Of a stretch of 61,746 nt of DNA, positions 8,055-17,161 are shown piece by piece. Below the pieces are notes generated by a model, which searched no databases, was not told where the DNA came from, and saw only the letters and a program-made list of their open reading frames with translations. A program made the translations under genes and the position numbers. Numbering within the stretch: the stretch's first letter is position 1; each line of letters starts with the position of its first letter. Origin of the DNA: Pseudomonadota bacterium (GTDB lineage Bacteria; Pseudomonadota; Gammaproteobacteria; Burkholderiales; Burkholderiaceae_C); contig JAKBNS010000211.1 in assembly GCA_021830925.1 (NCBI GenBank), forward strand, positions 1-61,746. Reading direction: 5' to 3'.

Positions 8055-9074
8055 TCAGCCGACGGCCTCCACCGCGCCGCTGCGCAGGCTGCGCGTGATG
8101 GCCTCGGCGATGCGCGTGGCCTCGGTGGCGTCGGCCAGCGTGGTGCGCGCGGGGCGCAGCCCCCGGCAGGCGTCGACGAAGGCCCCGATCTCGAGCTGGA
8201 AGGCCTGCTCGAAGCGCTCGAAAAAGTCCGCCGTGGCGGCATGGCTCACGCCCTGCGCATCGCGCGCGACCACGCGATCCCTCGCGGCGCCGTGCCCGAT
8301 CTCCAGGATGCCCGCGGTGCCGATCACCTCGGTGCGGGTCTCGTGGCCGTGCGGCATGGTGCGGCTGGCGTAGAAGGCGGCGCGCGCGCCGCCCTCGAAC
8401 TCGACCAGCGCCAGCCCGTTGTCCACGTCGCCGCACTCCTGCAGCCCCGGGTGCAGCACGATGCTGCCGGTGGCGAAGGCGCGCAGCGCGCGCGGGTAGC
8501 CCAGCATCCAGCGCGCCAGATCGATGTCGTGCACGCTGCAGTCCATGAACAGGCCCCCGGAACTCGGGGCGAAGCGCACGAAAAATCCTTCCGGGTCGTT
8601 CAGGTCGCAGGTCTGCGAACGCACCAGGAAGGGGCGCCCCACCCGCCCGTCGCGCACCTGCTCCCAGGCGCGGGCATAGCTGGGGTCGAAGCGGCGCACG
8701 AAACCCACCATCGCCACCTGCGCCGGATGCTCCCGCGCCACCTCCTGCACGCGTTCGCAGTCCTCCACGCGCAGCGCCAGGGGCTTTTCCACCAGCACGT
8801 GCTTGCCGGCGCGCAGCGCGGCGATGGTCTGCTCGGCGTGCACGCTGGTCGGGGTGACCAGCACCACGGCGTCCACGTCCGGCGCCGCCAGCAGCGGCTC
8901 CAGGCTGTCGTGGCAGCGCCCCAGGCCCAGCTCGGCCTGCGCCCAGGCGCGCTCCTCGGCCAGCGGACTGCAGGCGGCGACCAGTTCGCAGCCACGGGTG
9001 AGGGCCAGCTGACGCGCGTGGCGCTTGCCCAGGCGGCCGAGGCCGGCGATCGCGACGCGCAGATTCGATTTCAT
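8055..9074 (-). CDS. Gfo/Idh/MocA-family oxidoreductase (second inositol-locus dehydrogenase)
   Basis: NAD(P)-dependent sugar or cyclitol dehydrogenase. The Rossmann motif GLGRLG is at the N-terminus, the catalytic Lys in EKPLALRVED, and the His/Asp pair in GGLFMDCSVHDIDLARWMLG. Length of 339 residues is standard. It is the last gene of the minus-strand inositol operon, 21 bp after IolG. In other bacteria extra family members oxidise scyllo-inositol, D-chiro-inositol or an inositol methyl ether, so the pair here probably widens the range of inositol isomers used. The exact substrate cannot be read from the sequence. Confidence 0.9.
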   Translation of the reverse strand: MKSNLRVAIAGLGRLGKRHARQLALTRGCELVAACSPLAEERAWAQAELGLGRCHDSLEPLLAAPDVDAVVLVTPTSVHAEQTIAALRAGKHVLVEKPLALRVEDCERVQEVAREHPAQVAMVGFVRRFDPSYARAWEQVRDGRVGRPFLVRSQTCDLNDPEGFFVRFAPSSGGLFMDCSVHDIDLARWMLGYPRALRAFATGSIVLHPGLQECGDVDNGLALVEFEGGARAAFYASRTMPHGHETRTEVIGTAGILEIGHGAARDRVVARDAQGVSHAATADFFERFEQAFQLEIGAFVDACRGLRPARTTLADATEATRIAEAITRSLRSGAVEAVG

Positions 9075-9095
9075 CGGGCCAGTCCTCGTCGCGGC

Positions 9096-10091
9096 TCAGA
9101 GCGTCACCGGGGCGCCGCTGGCCCAGCTCGCCGCGGCCGCGTCGGCCAGCAGCTGTGCCTGCACGCCGTCCTCCACCGTGGTGCCGGGCCGGGCGCCGCT
9201 TTGCAGGCAGGCGAAGAAGTGGCTGATCTCGGCGCGGTAGGCCGCCGCGTAGCGCTGCAGGAAAAAGGCCTCGGGATTGTCCGCGCGCACGCCGTCGGCC
9301 CCCCAGCGCAAGACGCGGGTGCGGGTCTCGTTGCCGCACTGGAGCATGCCGCGCGAGCCCAGGATCTCGAAGCGCTGGTCGTAGCCGTAGGCGGCGCGGC
9401 GGCTGGTGTTGATCTGGCACAGCCGGCCCTTGCGGGTGCGGATGGTCACGGCGGTGCTGTCGGCGTCTCCCAGCTCGGCGATGGCCGGATCGGTCAGCAC
9501 CGAGCCGGCGGCGCTGATCCACTGCGCCTCGTCGCCGTCGGCGCACAGCACCCAGCGGAACACGTCGAAGTCGTGGATCAGCATGTCGCGGAAAATGCCC
9601 CCCGAATGCCGGATGTAGTCGGCGGGCGGGGCCGCCGGATCGCGGCTGGTGACGATCAGCATCTCCGGCTCGCCGATCTCCCCGCGGCGCAACTCGGCCA
9701 CGGCCTGCTCGAAGGTGGGATCGAAGCGGCGCTGGAAGCCGATCATGCAGGCCACGTCCGCCGCCCGCACGCGCGCCGCGCATTCGCGCGCGCGCTCGGC
9801 CGACAGGTCCACGGGCTTTTCGCAAAAGATGTGCTTGCCCGCCGCCGCGCTGCGCTCGATGAGTTCGTAATGCGTGGAGGTGGGCGAGGCGATGACCACC
9901 GCCTGCACGGCGGGATCGGCCAGCGCCGCCTCCGGCGTGCTGGCCGCCGCGCCGGTGATCTGGGCCAGCGCCGCGGCCTGCTCGGGCACGGGATCGCACA
10001 CGTGCGTCAGGCGCAATCCGGGTAGCGAGCACAGGTTGGCGGCATGGATGCGGCCGATGCGGCCGGCACCGAACAGGGCGACGTGGTTCAT
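9096..10091 (-). CDS. iolG: Inositol 2-dehydrogenase
   Basis: Oxidises myo-inositol to scyllo-inosose with NAD+, the first step of inositol breakdown. The Rossmann motif GAGRIGRIHAANL, the catalytic Lys in EKPVDLS, and the conserved FQRRFDP and GGIFRDMLIHDFDVFRW segments with the active-site Asp/His are all present at family positions over 331 residues. It follows the RpiR-type regulator gene on the same strand and precedes a paralogous dehydrogenase. Of the two paralogues this one is the better match to IolG, judged by the FQRRFDP and GGIFRDM motifs. The remaining pathway steps are encoded by the divergent iolCDEB cluster. Confidence 0.88.
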   Translation of the reverse strand: MNHVALFGAGRIGRIHAANLCSLPGLRLTHVCDPVPEQAAALAQITGAAASTPEAALADPAVQAVVIASPTSTHYELIERSAAAGKHIFCEKPVDLSAERARECAARVRAADVACMIGFQRRFDPTFEQAVAELRRGEIGEPEMLIVTSRDPAAPPADYIRHSGGIFRDMLIHDFDVFRWVLCADGDEAQWISAAGSVLTDPAIAELGDADSTAVTIRTRKGRLCQINTSRRAAYGYDQRFEILGSRGMLQCGNETRTRVLRWGADGVRADNPEAFFLQRYAAAYRAEISHFFACLQSGARPGTTVEDGVQAQLLADAAAASWASGAPVTL

Positions 10092-10145
10092 GGCGGGGCT
10101 CGTGGGTGGGCGAACGCGGGGTGGGATGCGCCGGAGGGCGCGGGC

Positions 10146-11096
10146 TCAGCGACGGGCGCCGGGGGCGCCGCCGTGGGGAAGTTCGAGTTGGTAGGCCACG
10201 GCCAGGAACAGACTCTGCGCCAGGCCCATGGTGCCGCTCAGGGCGCGGAAACCGAAGGTCGCGTGGTCCTGCACGATCAGGCAGCTCTCGGCGAGTCGGG
10301 CCAGCTCGCCCATGCGGCTGTCGGTGATGGCGATCAACTTCGCGCCGCGCCGCGCTGCCTGCTCGGCGAAGGAGACGGTCTCGGCGGCGTACGGGGCGAA
10401 GGTCACGGCGATCACCGCGTCGCCGGCGCGCACCGAGCGCACCTGTTCCTGCTGCATCGCTCCGAGCGCGCTGACCAGGCCCACGCGCTTGTCGGTGTGC
10501 TGCAGCGCATAGGCCAGGTAGCTGGCCACCGCGAAGGACCGGCGCACGCCCACCACCCAGACCTGGTCGGCCTCGACCAGGCGCCGCACCGCGCGCTCGA
10601 AGGCCTCGGCATCCAGTCCGTCGCGCAACTCCTGCATGGCGGCCATGGAACCGGTGAGGAAGCCCTGCGCGATCTCCACGCTCGACAGGTCCTTCGCACC
10701 GCCCTCGATCACCTCGCGCAGGCGCAGGTGGTAGGAGCGCCCGGGCGCGATCTGACGCGAAATGCCGTCGCGAAACACCGCCTGCATCTGGCTGAACCCC
10801 GAGAAACCAAGGCGCTTGGCGAATCGCACCACCGCCGAGGGCTGCACGCCGCAGTGCGCCGCCAGTTCCAGGATGCCGTCCAGCCCGATGCGGTCGCGGT
10901 GTTGCTCGACATAGCGGGCGATGAGCTTCTGCTGCTTGCTCAAGGAGTCGAATTCGCGCGCGATGCGCGCGATCACGCCGTCGACATCGGGCGGGCTTTC
11001 GCTACTCACGGAGGGAACTCCCGAAGGCATGGTGGTGGAGCCGGCCGGGGCCTGCGAGCCTGCCTCGCCGGGTGCTGCTCGGCGCGAATTATCCAC
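10146..11096 (-). CDS. RpiR/MurR-family transcriptional regulator, probable inositol regulator
   Basis: The N-terminal domain (after a disordered tail of about 40 residues) is an HTH_6 helix-turn-helix (ILELAAHCGVQPSAVVRFAK), and the C-terminal part is a SIS phosphosugar-binding domain (VGVRRSFAVASYLAYAL; VIAVTFAPYAAETVSFAEQA). RpiR-type IolR proteins repress inositol genes in other proteobacteria and are released by a pathway intermediate. The gene lies inside the inositol operon, 7 bp after the SDR gene, so it is probably autoregulated. The farthest start is a GTG giving 316 residues; an ATG at position 11030 would remove 22 residues of the unstructured tail, and neither has a clear ribosome-binding site. 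Confidence 0.88.
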   Translation of the reverse strand: MDNSRRAAPGEAGSQAPAGSTTMPSGVPSVSSESPPDVDGVIARIAREFDSLSKQQKLIARYVEQHRDRIGLDGILELAAHCGVQPSAVVRFAKRLGFSGFSQMQAVFRDGISRQIAPGRSYHLRLREVIEGGAKDLSSVEIAQGFLTGSMAAMQELRDGLDAEAFERAVRRLVEADQVWVVGVRRSFAVASYLAYALQHTDKRVGLVSALGAMQQEQVRSVRAGDAVIAVTFAPYAAETVSFAEQAARRGAKLIAITDSRMGELARLAESCLIVQDHATFGFRALSGTMGLAQSLFLAVAYQLELPHGGAPGARR

Positions 11097-11103
11097 GGGC
11101 GTG

Positions 11104-11949
11104 TCAGAGGGGTGCGGAGGGCTGCGGGGCGCTGTCGTAGCCGCCCCACACGGACTGGTCGTACTCGATGACCGAGCCGGTCATCAGCCCGGACTCGTCG
11201 CTGCACAGGAAGGCCACGGCGCGTGCTACCTCGACGGGGTCGACCAGGCGCCCGAAGGGCTGGCCCGCGGCGGCCTCGCGCAACCAGTCGGCGCTGGCGC
11301 CGTGAAACTCGCGCTGGATGCGGTCCTCGCCCTCCGAGGCCATCCAGCCGATGTTCAGGGCGTTGACCCGGATGCGGTTGCGCAGCAGCGAATACGCGGC
11401 GTTGCGGGTCAGCGTGGCAAGCGCGCCCTTGGAGGCGCAGTAGGCAGCCAGGAAGGACTGCCCCGCCCGCGCCGACATGGAGCCGATGTTGACGATGCTG
11501 CCTTCGAGTCCCTCGCGGCGCATGACCCGCACCGCCTCCTGCATGAGAAAGAACGGCGCGCGCACGTTGACCGCGAACATGCGGTCGAACAGTTCGGGGC
11601 TGGTATCGAGCAGGCTTCCGCGATCGGTGATGGCCGCGGCGTTGACCAGCACGTCCACGCGCCCGAAACGCCGGTCGGCCTGGGCCACGACCTCGCGGCA
11701 ATCGTCCACGCTGCCCAGGTCCGCCGGCACGTACAGCGCGTCCAGCGCGCCGCCCTCGCGCAGCCGCTGCTGGCGCTGCAGCCCGCGCTCGCGCTGGCGC
11801 CCGCAGAACACCAGACCGCGCAGGCCGCGCGCGGCGAGCGCGTCGCAGATGGCCGAGCCCAGGCCCTGGGTGCCGCCGCTGACCACGGCCACCTTGCCGT
11901 CCAGGCGCGAGGGGTCGCGGTTGCTCGTCGCAGCCTTGGTCTCTGACAT
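11104..11949 (-). CDS. SDR-family oxidoreductase in the inositol operon
   Basis: Classical short-chain dehydrogenase of 281 residues. The cofactor motif is SGGTQGLGSA, followed by the NAAA strand and the catalytic Ser/Tyr/Lys in NIGSMS and YCASK. The Arg in the first loop (FCGRQRERG) leaves NADP preference possible. It lies between the ABC transporter genes and the RpiR regulator on one operon, so its substrate is probably an inositol isomer, an inosose or a methylated inositol. The reaction is not determined by sequence. Confidence 0.88.
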   Translation of the reverse strand: MSETKAATSNRDPSRLDGKVAVVSGGTQGLGSAICDALAARGLRGLVFCGRQRERGLQRQQRLREGGALDALYVPADLGSVDDCREVVAQADRRFGRVDVLVNAAAITDRGSLLDTSPELFDRMFAVNVRAPFFLMQEAVRVMRREGLEGSIVNIGSMSARAGQSFLAAYCASKGALATLTRNAAYSLLRNRIRVNALNIGWMASEGEDRIQREFHGASADWLREAAAGQPFGRLVDPVEVARAVAFLCSDESGLMTGSVIEYDQSVWGGYDSAPQPSAPL

Positions 11950-11991
11950 GGGAAGACTCCCCGTTTGGAGTTGTCGCGCGTTTTCGCGCGT

Positions 11992-12014
11992 GGTCTCAGG
12001 TCTCAGGTCTCAGG
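11992..12014. repeat. Three tandem 7-bp repeats (GGTCTCA) at the ABC ATPase stop codon
   Basis: Three exact copies of GGTCTCA plus two further bases. The minus-strand stop codon of the ATP-binding gene lies in the third copy, the one met first when reading that gene, so slippage in the other copies would lengthen or shorten only the non-coding spacer before the SDR gene. Confidence 0.8.
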
Positions 12015-12834
12015 ACACCAGGGCCGGCTCGGCACGACCGCCGCCGGCCTTGCCCTCGAGTTCGTGGCGCAGCGCATCCAGCCCGGCGCCGCCGGCCATG
12101 TGGAACATGAGTTGTTCCAGCGACAGATCGCTCCTCGGCGCGTCGAGTTCCACGTGGCCCTGCGCGAGCACGACGAAGTGGTCGCCCACCATGTAGGCAT
12201 GGTGGGGGTTGTGGGTGATGAAAATCACGCCGGCGCCCTGATCGCGCGCGGCGCTCAGGACGTAGCGCAGCACGATGCCCGATTGCGTGACCCCGAGCGC
12301 GGCCGTCGGCTCGTCCAGGATCAGCACCCGCGCTCCGAAGTGGATGGCGCGGGCGATCGCCACGACCTGGCGCTGCCCGCCGGACAGCGTGCCCACCGGG
12401 CGCTCCAGGTCGGCCACGCGGATGCCCATGCGCTGCAGCGCCTCGCGGGTCTGGTGCTGCATCGCCGGCACGTCCAGCCGGCGCAGCGGCCCGCGCCCGC
12501 GGGTCAGTTCCGAGCCGAGGAAGAAGTTGCGCCAGATGGGCATCAGCGGGGCCAGCGCCAGGGTCTGGTAGACCGCGGCGATGCCCAGGTCCAGCGCCTC
12601 GCGCGGGGAGTTGAACCGGACCGGCGAACCCTCCACCGTGTAGGTTCCGGTGTCGTGCTGGAACAGTCCGGCGATGATGCTGATCAGCGTGGACTTGCCG
12701 GCTCCGTTGTCGCCGAGAACGCAGGTCACCTCGCCGCGCCGCACCGCCAGGCTCACGCCGCGCAGGGCCTCGACGTGACCGAAGGTCTTGCCGATGTCCG
12801 CGAGGCGCACGATCGGCTCCGTGCTTGCTTGCAT
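12010..12834 (-). CDS. Sugar ABC transporter ATP-binding protein (inositol uptake)
   Basis: Single-domain ABC ATPase of 274 residues, unlike the double-domain RbsA type common in this transporter class. Walker A is GDNGAGKST, the signature is LSGGQRQ, Walker B is RVLILDEPTAAL, and the H-loop is FITHNPHHA. It drives import through the permease encoded 2 bp upstream, with the binding protein encoded first in the operon. The arrangement matches CUT2/ribose-type importers. Linkage to the iol genes makes inositol or an inositol isomer the probable cargo. Confidence 0.93.
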   Translation of the reverse strand: MQASTEPIVRLADIGKTFGHVEALRGVSLAVRRGEVTCVLGDNGAGKSTLISIIAGLFQHDTGTYTVEGSPVRFNSPREALDLGIAAVYQTLALAPLMPIWRNFFLGSELTRGRGPLRRLDVPAMQHQTREALQRMGIRVADLERPVGTLSGGQRQVVAIARAIHFGARVLILDEPTAALGVTQSGIVLRYVLSAARDQGAGVIFITHNPHHAYMVGDHFVVLAQGHVELDAPRSDLSLEQLMFHMAGGAGLDALRHELEGKAGGGRAEPALVS

Positions 12835-12836
12835 GC

Positions 12837-13898
12837 TCAGTCTCCGCGGGTCGAGCGGGTGCGCACCCAGTAATTGAACACGGTGGCGGCGAGCAGGGTC
12901 GCGCCGACGAAGAACTTGAACCAGTCGGGGTTCCAGTCGGCGTAGATCACCCCCTGGATGGTCATGCCGAAGATCAGCGCGCCCAGCGCCGAGCCCACGG
13001 CCGAGCCGTAGCCCCCGGTCATCAGGCAGCCGCCGACCACCGCCGCGGCGATGTAGACCAGCTCGTTGCCCCGGCCCGCGGCCGACTGCACGGTGTCGTA
13101 GGTGAACAGCATGTGCATGCCCAGCAGCCAGGCCGAGAAGCCCACCAGCATGAACAGGACCGTCTTGGTGCGGGCCACCGGAACCCCCACGGCGCGCGCG
13201 CTGGCGCTTTGCCCGCCCACCGCCAGCACCCAGTTGCCGAAACGACTGCGCAGCAGGATCCAGGTGCCGCCGGCGATCAGCACCAGCCAGTAGAGGATGG
13301 CGATGCTCAGCTGAGTGTGGCCGATCTGGAGGCTGGAGGCGAACACGGCGTGCGCCGACGCGTAGCCGGGCGTCATGCTGATGTCCGAGGTGGCCACGTT
13401 GCCGGTGATCAGGCGGGTCAGCGCGATGTTGGCGCCCTGCAGCATCAGGAAGGTGGCCAGCGTGACCAGGAAGCTGTGCAGCCTGGTGCGGGCGAGCAGG
13501 TAGCCGTTGAGGGCACCGATGCCCAGCGCCAGGACCAGCGAGAAGGCCACGCCGAACCACAGGTTGAGCCCGAAGGAGGTGCTGAAGATCGACGCGGCCA
13601 GCGACGCGGTGGTCACCGCGACGCCGGCGGTGAGATCGAACTCGCCCCCGATCATGAGCATCGCGACGGCCACCGAGGGAATGCCCAGCGTGGCGGCCTG
13701 GTACAGCACGGTGGACTGCGCCGACAGCTGGTGCAGCGGCGGCGCCACCACCCAGAACAGCGCGAACACGAGAATGGTGCCGCCCAGCGCGCCCGCCTCC
13801 GGGCGCCGCAGCAAGGCCTTCCAGAGGGGCCCGCGGACCGGCGCGGCTGCGGCATGGCCCGCGGCGGGCAATGCCGCCTGTTGCTTGCTCATGGTCAT
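12837..13898 (-). CDS. Sugar ABC transporter permease (inositol uptake)
   Basis: Inner-membrane permease of the RbsC/BPD_transp_2 type, with about eight to ten hydrophobic helices over 353 residues and the family's cytoplasmic coupling loop (RSRFGNWVLAVGGQSASARAVGVPV). The conserved GGEFDLTAG segment near the first helices is typical. The ATG is chosen because GGAG lies 7 bases upstream; an ATG two codons later is also possible. It is placed between the periplasmic binding protein (64 bp upstream) and the ATPase (2 bp downstream). Confidence 0.93.
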   Translation of the reverse strand: MTMSKQQAALPAAGHAAAAPVRGPLWKALLRRPEAGALGGTILVFALFWVVAPPLHQLSAQSTVLYQAATLGIPSVAVAMLMIGGEFDLTAGVAVTTASLAASIFSTSFGLNLWFGVAFSLVLALGIGALNGYLLARTRLHSFLVTLATFLMLQGANIALTRLITGNVATSDISMTPGYASAHAVFASSLQIGHTQLSIAILYWLVLIAGGTWILLRSRFGNWVLAVGGQSASARAVGVPVARTKTVLFMLVGFSAWLLGMHMLFTYDTVQSAAGRGNELVYIAAAVVGGCLMTGGYGSAVGSALGALIFGMTIQGVIYADWNPDWFKFFVGATLLAATVFNYWVRTRSTRGD

Positions 13899-13962
13899 CG
13901 ATGTGCTCCGCTTCGGCACCGGGCGGCGCGCCGCGCGCGTCCCGGTGCCTGGACTTGCAGAC

Positions 13963-14928
13963 TCAGCGCGTTCCGCGCTCGGCGTACTTGGCCACCATGG
14001 CGGCGTTCTCCTGGGTGACGAAGGACGGCCCGGTCAGCACCGGACGCCCGCCGCCGACGGTGTCGCCGTTGGTCAGGTTCAGCCACAGCATGTCCACCGC
14101 CTCGTAGCCCTCGACGTAGGGCTGCTGGTCGATGGCCCACTTCAGCTTGGTGCCCTTGGCGATCATGCGGATCGCCGTCGGGCTCATGTCGAAGGTGCCG
14201 ACCACGGCCTTGCTGCCCGCCATGCCGATGGCCCGCACCGCGGTGACGGCGTAGGGCGCGCCCAGCGTGACCACGTAGTCGATGGCCGGGTCCTGCTGCA
14301 GCTTGGCGACCATGCGCGACTGCACGTCGGCCATGTTGTTCTCGTTGACGTACAGCACCGCGAACTTGCCCTTGAAGGTCTTCTTGATGCCGTCGCAACG
14401 GGCCTCGAGCTGCACCGCGCCCTGCTCCTGGTTGACGCACAGCACGTTCTTCGCGCCCTCGTCGTTCAGGCGCTCGCCGACGGCCTCGCCGGCCACCATC
14501 TCATCCTGCCCGGCGTAACCCAGCAGGCCCATGGCCTTCCACTGGCCGGTACCGGCATTGAAGCCGACCACCGGGATGTGGGCCGCCTGCGCCTGCTTGA
14601 CCGCGGCGCGCATGGCGTCGGGATGAGCCAGGGTCAACGCGATGCCGCTGACATGCTGTTCGACCGCGTTGACCACCAGTTGCGCCTGCTTGGACGCGTC
14701 GGGGCTGGCCATGTAGATCAGGCGCACATGATCGTTCTTCGCGGCGGCCTCCGCCCCCTTGCGAACGATGTCCCAGAAGGTGTCGCCCGGTGCGGCGTGG
14801 GTGATGATGGCGATGGTGTACTCGGGCGTCTTGGCGTGGGCCGGCATGCCCAGCCCGACCGCGCCGCAGACCAATGCCAGCGCCGCGGCCCACTTGGCCG
14901 TGACGCCGGAACCTTTCTTGAATTGCAT
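13963..14928 (-). CDS. Periplasmic sugar-binding protein of the ABC importer (inositol uptake)
   Basis: Type I periplasmic binding protein of 321 residues. The N-terminus (MQFKKGSGVTAKWAAAL, ending PAHA-K) is a Sec signal peptide, followed by the ribose-binding-like fold (YTIAIITHAAPGDTFWDIVRKGAEAAA; NAVEQHVSGIALTLAHPDAM; GYAGQDEMVAGEAVGERL). It captures the substrate and delivers it to the permease. The start is supported by GAGGAG 7 bases upstream. It is the first gene of the seven-gene minus-strand operon and is divergent from iolC across an AT-rich control region. Confidence 0.93.
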   Translation of the reverse strand: MQFKKGSGVTAKWAAALALVCGAVGLGMPAHAKTPEYTIAIITHAAPGDTFWDIVRKGAEAAAKNDHVRLIYMASPDASKQAQLVVNAVEQHVSGIALTLAHPDAMRAAVKQAQAAHIPVVGFNAGTGQWKAMGLLGYAGQDEMVAGEAVGERLNDEGAKNVLCVNQEQGAVQLEARCDGIKKTFKGKFAVLYVNENNMADVQSRMVAKLQQDPAIDYVVTLGAPYAVTAVRAIGMAGSKAVVGTFDMSPTAIRMIAKGTKLKWAIDQQPYVEGYEAVDMLWLNLTNGDTVGGGRPVLTGPSFVTQENAAMVAKYAERGTR

Positions 14929-15094
14929 GTCTGTCTCCTCGGTGGCAGCGTGTGCGGGCGATGGCGTGATGTGTGGTTGCCGGCTGTCACGCCCACACGA
15001 CTCCAACCGGCTGTTCCGGCGCACCGGGCGAGGCCGGGGCCGGGGCGACGTGGCGAGCGAACTCGGCATCGCAGGCCGCAGTATGGATCAAGCG

Positions 15095-15119
15095 AGAAAT
15101 TTTTTTCTAGGTAATTTCC
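15095..15119. promoter_or_regulatory. AT-rich palindromes in the divergent iol control region, candidate RpiR operator
   Basis: In the 285-bp space between the importer operon and iolC there is a marked AT-rich island. It holds the palindrome AGAAA-N4-TTTCT (15095-15108) and, one base on, an imperfect palindrome GGTAATTTCC (15110-15119); a T-rich tract follows near 15131-15140. The form AGAA-N6-TTCT resembles the GGAA-N6-TTCC sites that I recall for RpiR-type IolR in rhizobia. No clear -35/-10 pair was identified. Assignment to the RpiR regulator is inference. Confidence 0.45.
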
Positions 15120-15213
15120 CGATCGAAGGGTTTTTTCTTTCTGGACTACGCTGCGGACCCATGGGCGCCCGGCATCCGGGCCGGACGTGCCCGACACCCG
15201 CACCGCGACCCCG

Positions 15214-17148
15214 ATGAGCACCTTGCCCTTCCCTTCCGAGCGCCGCCACGACCTGGCCTGCCTGGGCCGGCTGGCCGTCGATCTGTATTGCGAACAGTTC
15301 GGCGCGCCGCTGGAAGCCGCGCGCAGCATGGCCATGTACCTGGGCGGAAGCTCGGCCAACGTGGCCTTCGGCGTGGCCCGCCTGGGCCTGCGCAGCGCCA
15401 TGATCTCGCGCGTCGGCGACGAGCAGATGGGGCGCTTCCTGCTGAACGCGCTGCAGCGCGAGGGCTGCGACGTCAGCCAGGTGCAGGTCGACCCGCGGCG
15501 CCTGAGCGCGCTGGTGCTGCTGGGCCTGAAGGACCGCGACACCTTCCCCCTGCTGTTCGTGCGGGAGAACTGCGCCGACATGGCCCTCGACGCGCAGGCC
15601 ATCTCCGAGTCCTTCATCGCCGAGTGCCGGGCGCTGGCGATCACCGGCACCCACCTGTCCACCGACACCACGCGGGCCGCGGCGTCGACGGCGCTGCGCC
15701 ATGCGCGCGCGCACGGCGTGGTGCGCATCCTGGACATCGACTACCGACCCGTGTTGTGGGGCCTGACCCGCCCCGGCGCCGGCGAGAACCGCTACGTGCC
15801 CGACGCGCGGGTGAGCGCGCGCCTGCAGGAAATGCTGGCGCAGTTCGAGCTGATCGTGGGCACCGAGGAGGAATTCATGATCGCCGGCGGCGTCCCCGGC
15901 GATCTGCTCGCCAGCCTGCGGCGGGTGCGCGAGGTCACGCCGGCGGTGCTGGTGCTCAAGCGCGGCCCGCTGGGTTGCTGCGTGATCGAGGGCGCGCTGC
16001 CCGGCGACCTGGCCGCGCTTGCCCTGCACGCCGGCGAGCGGGTGCGGGTGCGCAACGTGCTCGGCGCCGGCGATGCCTTCCTGGCCGGGCTGCTCGGCAG
16101 CCTGCTGCGAGGGCAGGACTGGGCCGAGGCGGCGCGCGTGGCCAATGCCTGCGGCGCCATCGTGGTGTCGCGCCACGCCTGTTCGGCGGCCATGCCCACG
16201 CCGGCCGAACTCGAGCACTGGTTCGCACGCGCCCACCACGCGGACGTGGATGCCGACGCCGAACTCGCCCACCTGCACCGGGTCAGCGTGGCGCGAGCGC
16301 GCTGGGACGAGCTGCACGTGATGGCCTTCGACCACCGCAGCCAGTTCCTGGATCTGGCGCGCGAGGCCGGCGCCGACGAGGCGCGCATTCCGGCGCTCAA
16401 GCAGTTGCTGCTGGGCGCGGTGGCCCGCGTGGAGGCGCGCAGCGACCTGCACGGGCGCATCGGCGTGCTCATCGACGGCGGCGACTACGGAGCCGATGCG
16501 CTGGCCCACGCCACCGGCCGCGGCTGGTGGGTGGGGCGCCCGGTGGAGCTTCCCGGATCTCGTCCGCTGCGCTTCGACGGCACCGCGTCCATCGGCAGCG
16601 CGCTGGTGTCCTGGCCCGCCGAGCAGGTGGTCAAGTGCCTGGTGCATTACCACCCCGACGATGCCATCGAGCTGCGCCTGGAACAGGAGGACCGGCTGCT
16701 GGAGTTGTGGGAGGCCACGCGCGCCGTGGGCAACGAACTGCTGCTGGAGGTCATCGCCCCCCGCGAGCTGTGCGCGCCCGGCACCGAGGACCAGGCCGTG
16801 CTGCGCGCCGTGCAGCGCCTGTACAACCTGGGCATCCGCCCGGAATGGTGGAAGCTGGCGCCGATGCGCGCGCCGGGCTGGCAGGCGCTGGGGCGCCTGC
16901 TGGCGGCGCGCGACCCCTATTGCCGGGGCGCGGTGATCCTGGGCCTGAACCAGCCGCTGCCGGAGCTGGCGGCGAGTTTCGCCGAGGCCCGCGACCCCGT
17001 GGTCAAGGGCTTCATGGTGGGGCGTACGCTGTGGGCGCGCGAATCCCTGCAATGGCTGCGCGGCGAGATCGACGACACCCGCCTGGGCGACGCGGTGGCG
17101 GCCAATTTCGTCGCCCTGATCGATGCATGGGCCGCGCGGCGCGCCTGA
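15214..17148 (+). CDS. iolC: Bifunctional 5-dehydro-2-deoxygluconokinase / 5-dehydro-2-deoxyphosphogluconate aldolase (IolC-IolJ fusion)
   Basis: Two enzymes in one chain of 644 residues. The N-terminal half (about 12-325) is a PfkB-type sugar kinase (GGSSANVAFGVARLGL; catalytic Asp in VLGAGDAFLAG) that phosphorylates 5-dehydro-2-deoxygluconate. The C-terminal half (from about 365) is a DUF2090-type domain (MAFDHRSQFLDLA; VLIDGGDYGADAL; VKCLVHYHPDD; VKGFMVGRTLW) that supplies the IolJ-type aldolase giving dihydroxyacetone phosphate and malonate semialdehyde. The fusion is typical of many proteobacteria. I chose the ATG before STLPFP; a GTG nine codons upstream is possible. It opens the iolC-D-E-B operon. 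Confidence 0.95.
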   Translation: MSTLPFPSERRHDLACLGRLAVDLYCEQFGAPLEAARSMAMYLGGSSANVAFGVARLGLRSAMISRVGDEQMGRFLLNALQREGCDVSQVQVDPRRLSALVLLGLKDRDTFPLLFVRENCADMALDAQAISESFIAECRALAITGTHLSTDTTRAAASTALRHARAHGVVRILDIDYRPVLWGLTRPGAGENRYVPDARVSARLQEMLAQFELIVGTEEEFMIAGGVPGDLLASLRRVREVTPAVLVLKRGPLGCCVIEGALPGDLAALALHAGERVRVRNVLGAGDAFLAGLLGSLLRGQDWAEAARVANACGAIVVSRHACSAAMPTPAELEHWFARAHHADVDADAELAHLHRVSVARARWDELHVMAFDHRSQFLDLAREAGADEARIPALKQLLLGAVARVEARSDLHGRIGVLIDGGDYGADALAHATGRGWWVGRPVELPGSRPLRFDGTASIGSALVSWPAEQVVKCLVHYHPDDAIELRLEQEDRLLELWEATRAVGNELLLEVIAPRELCAPGTEDQAVLRAVQRLYNLGIRPEWWKLAPMRAPGWQALGRLLAARDPYCRGAVILGLNQPLPELAASFAEARDPVVKGFMVGRTLWARESLQWLRGEIDDTRLGDAVAANFVALIDAWAARRA

Positions 17149-17161
17149 GACGGAGGATTCG

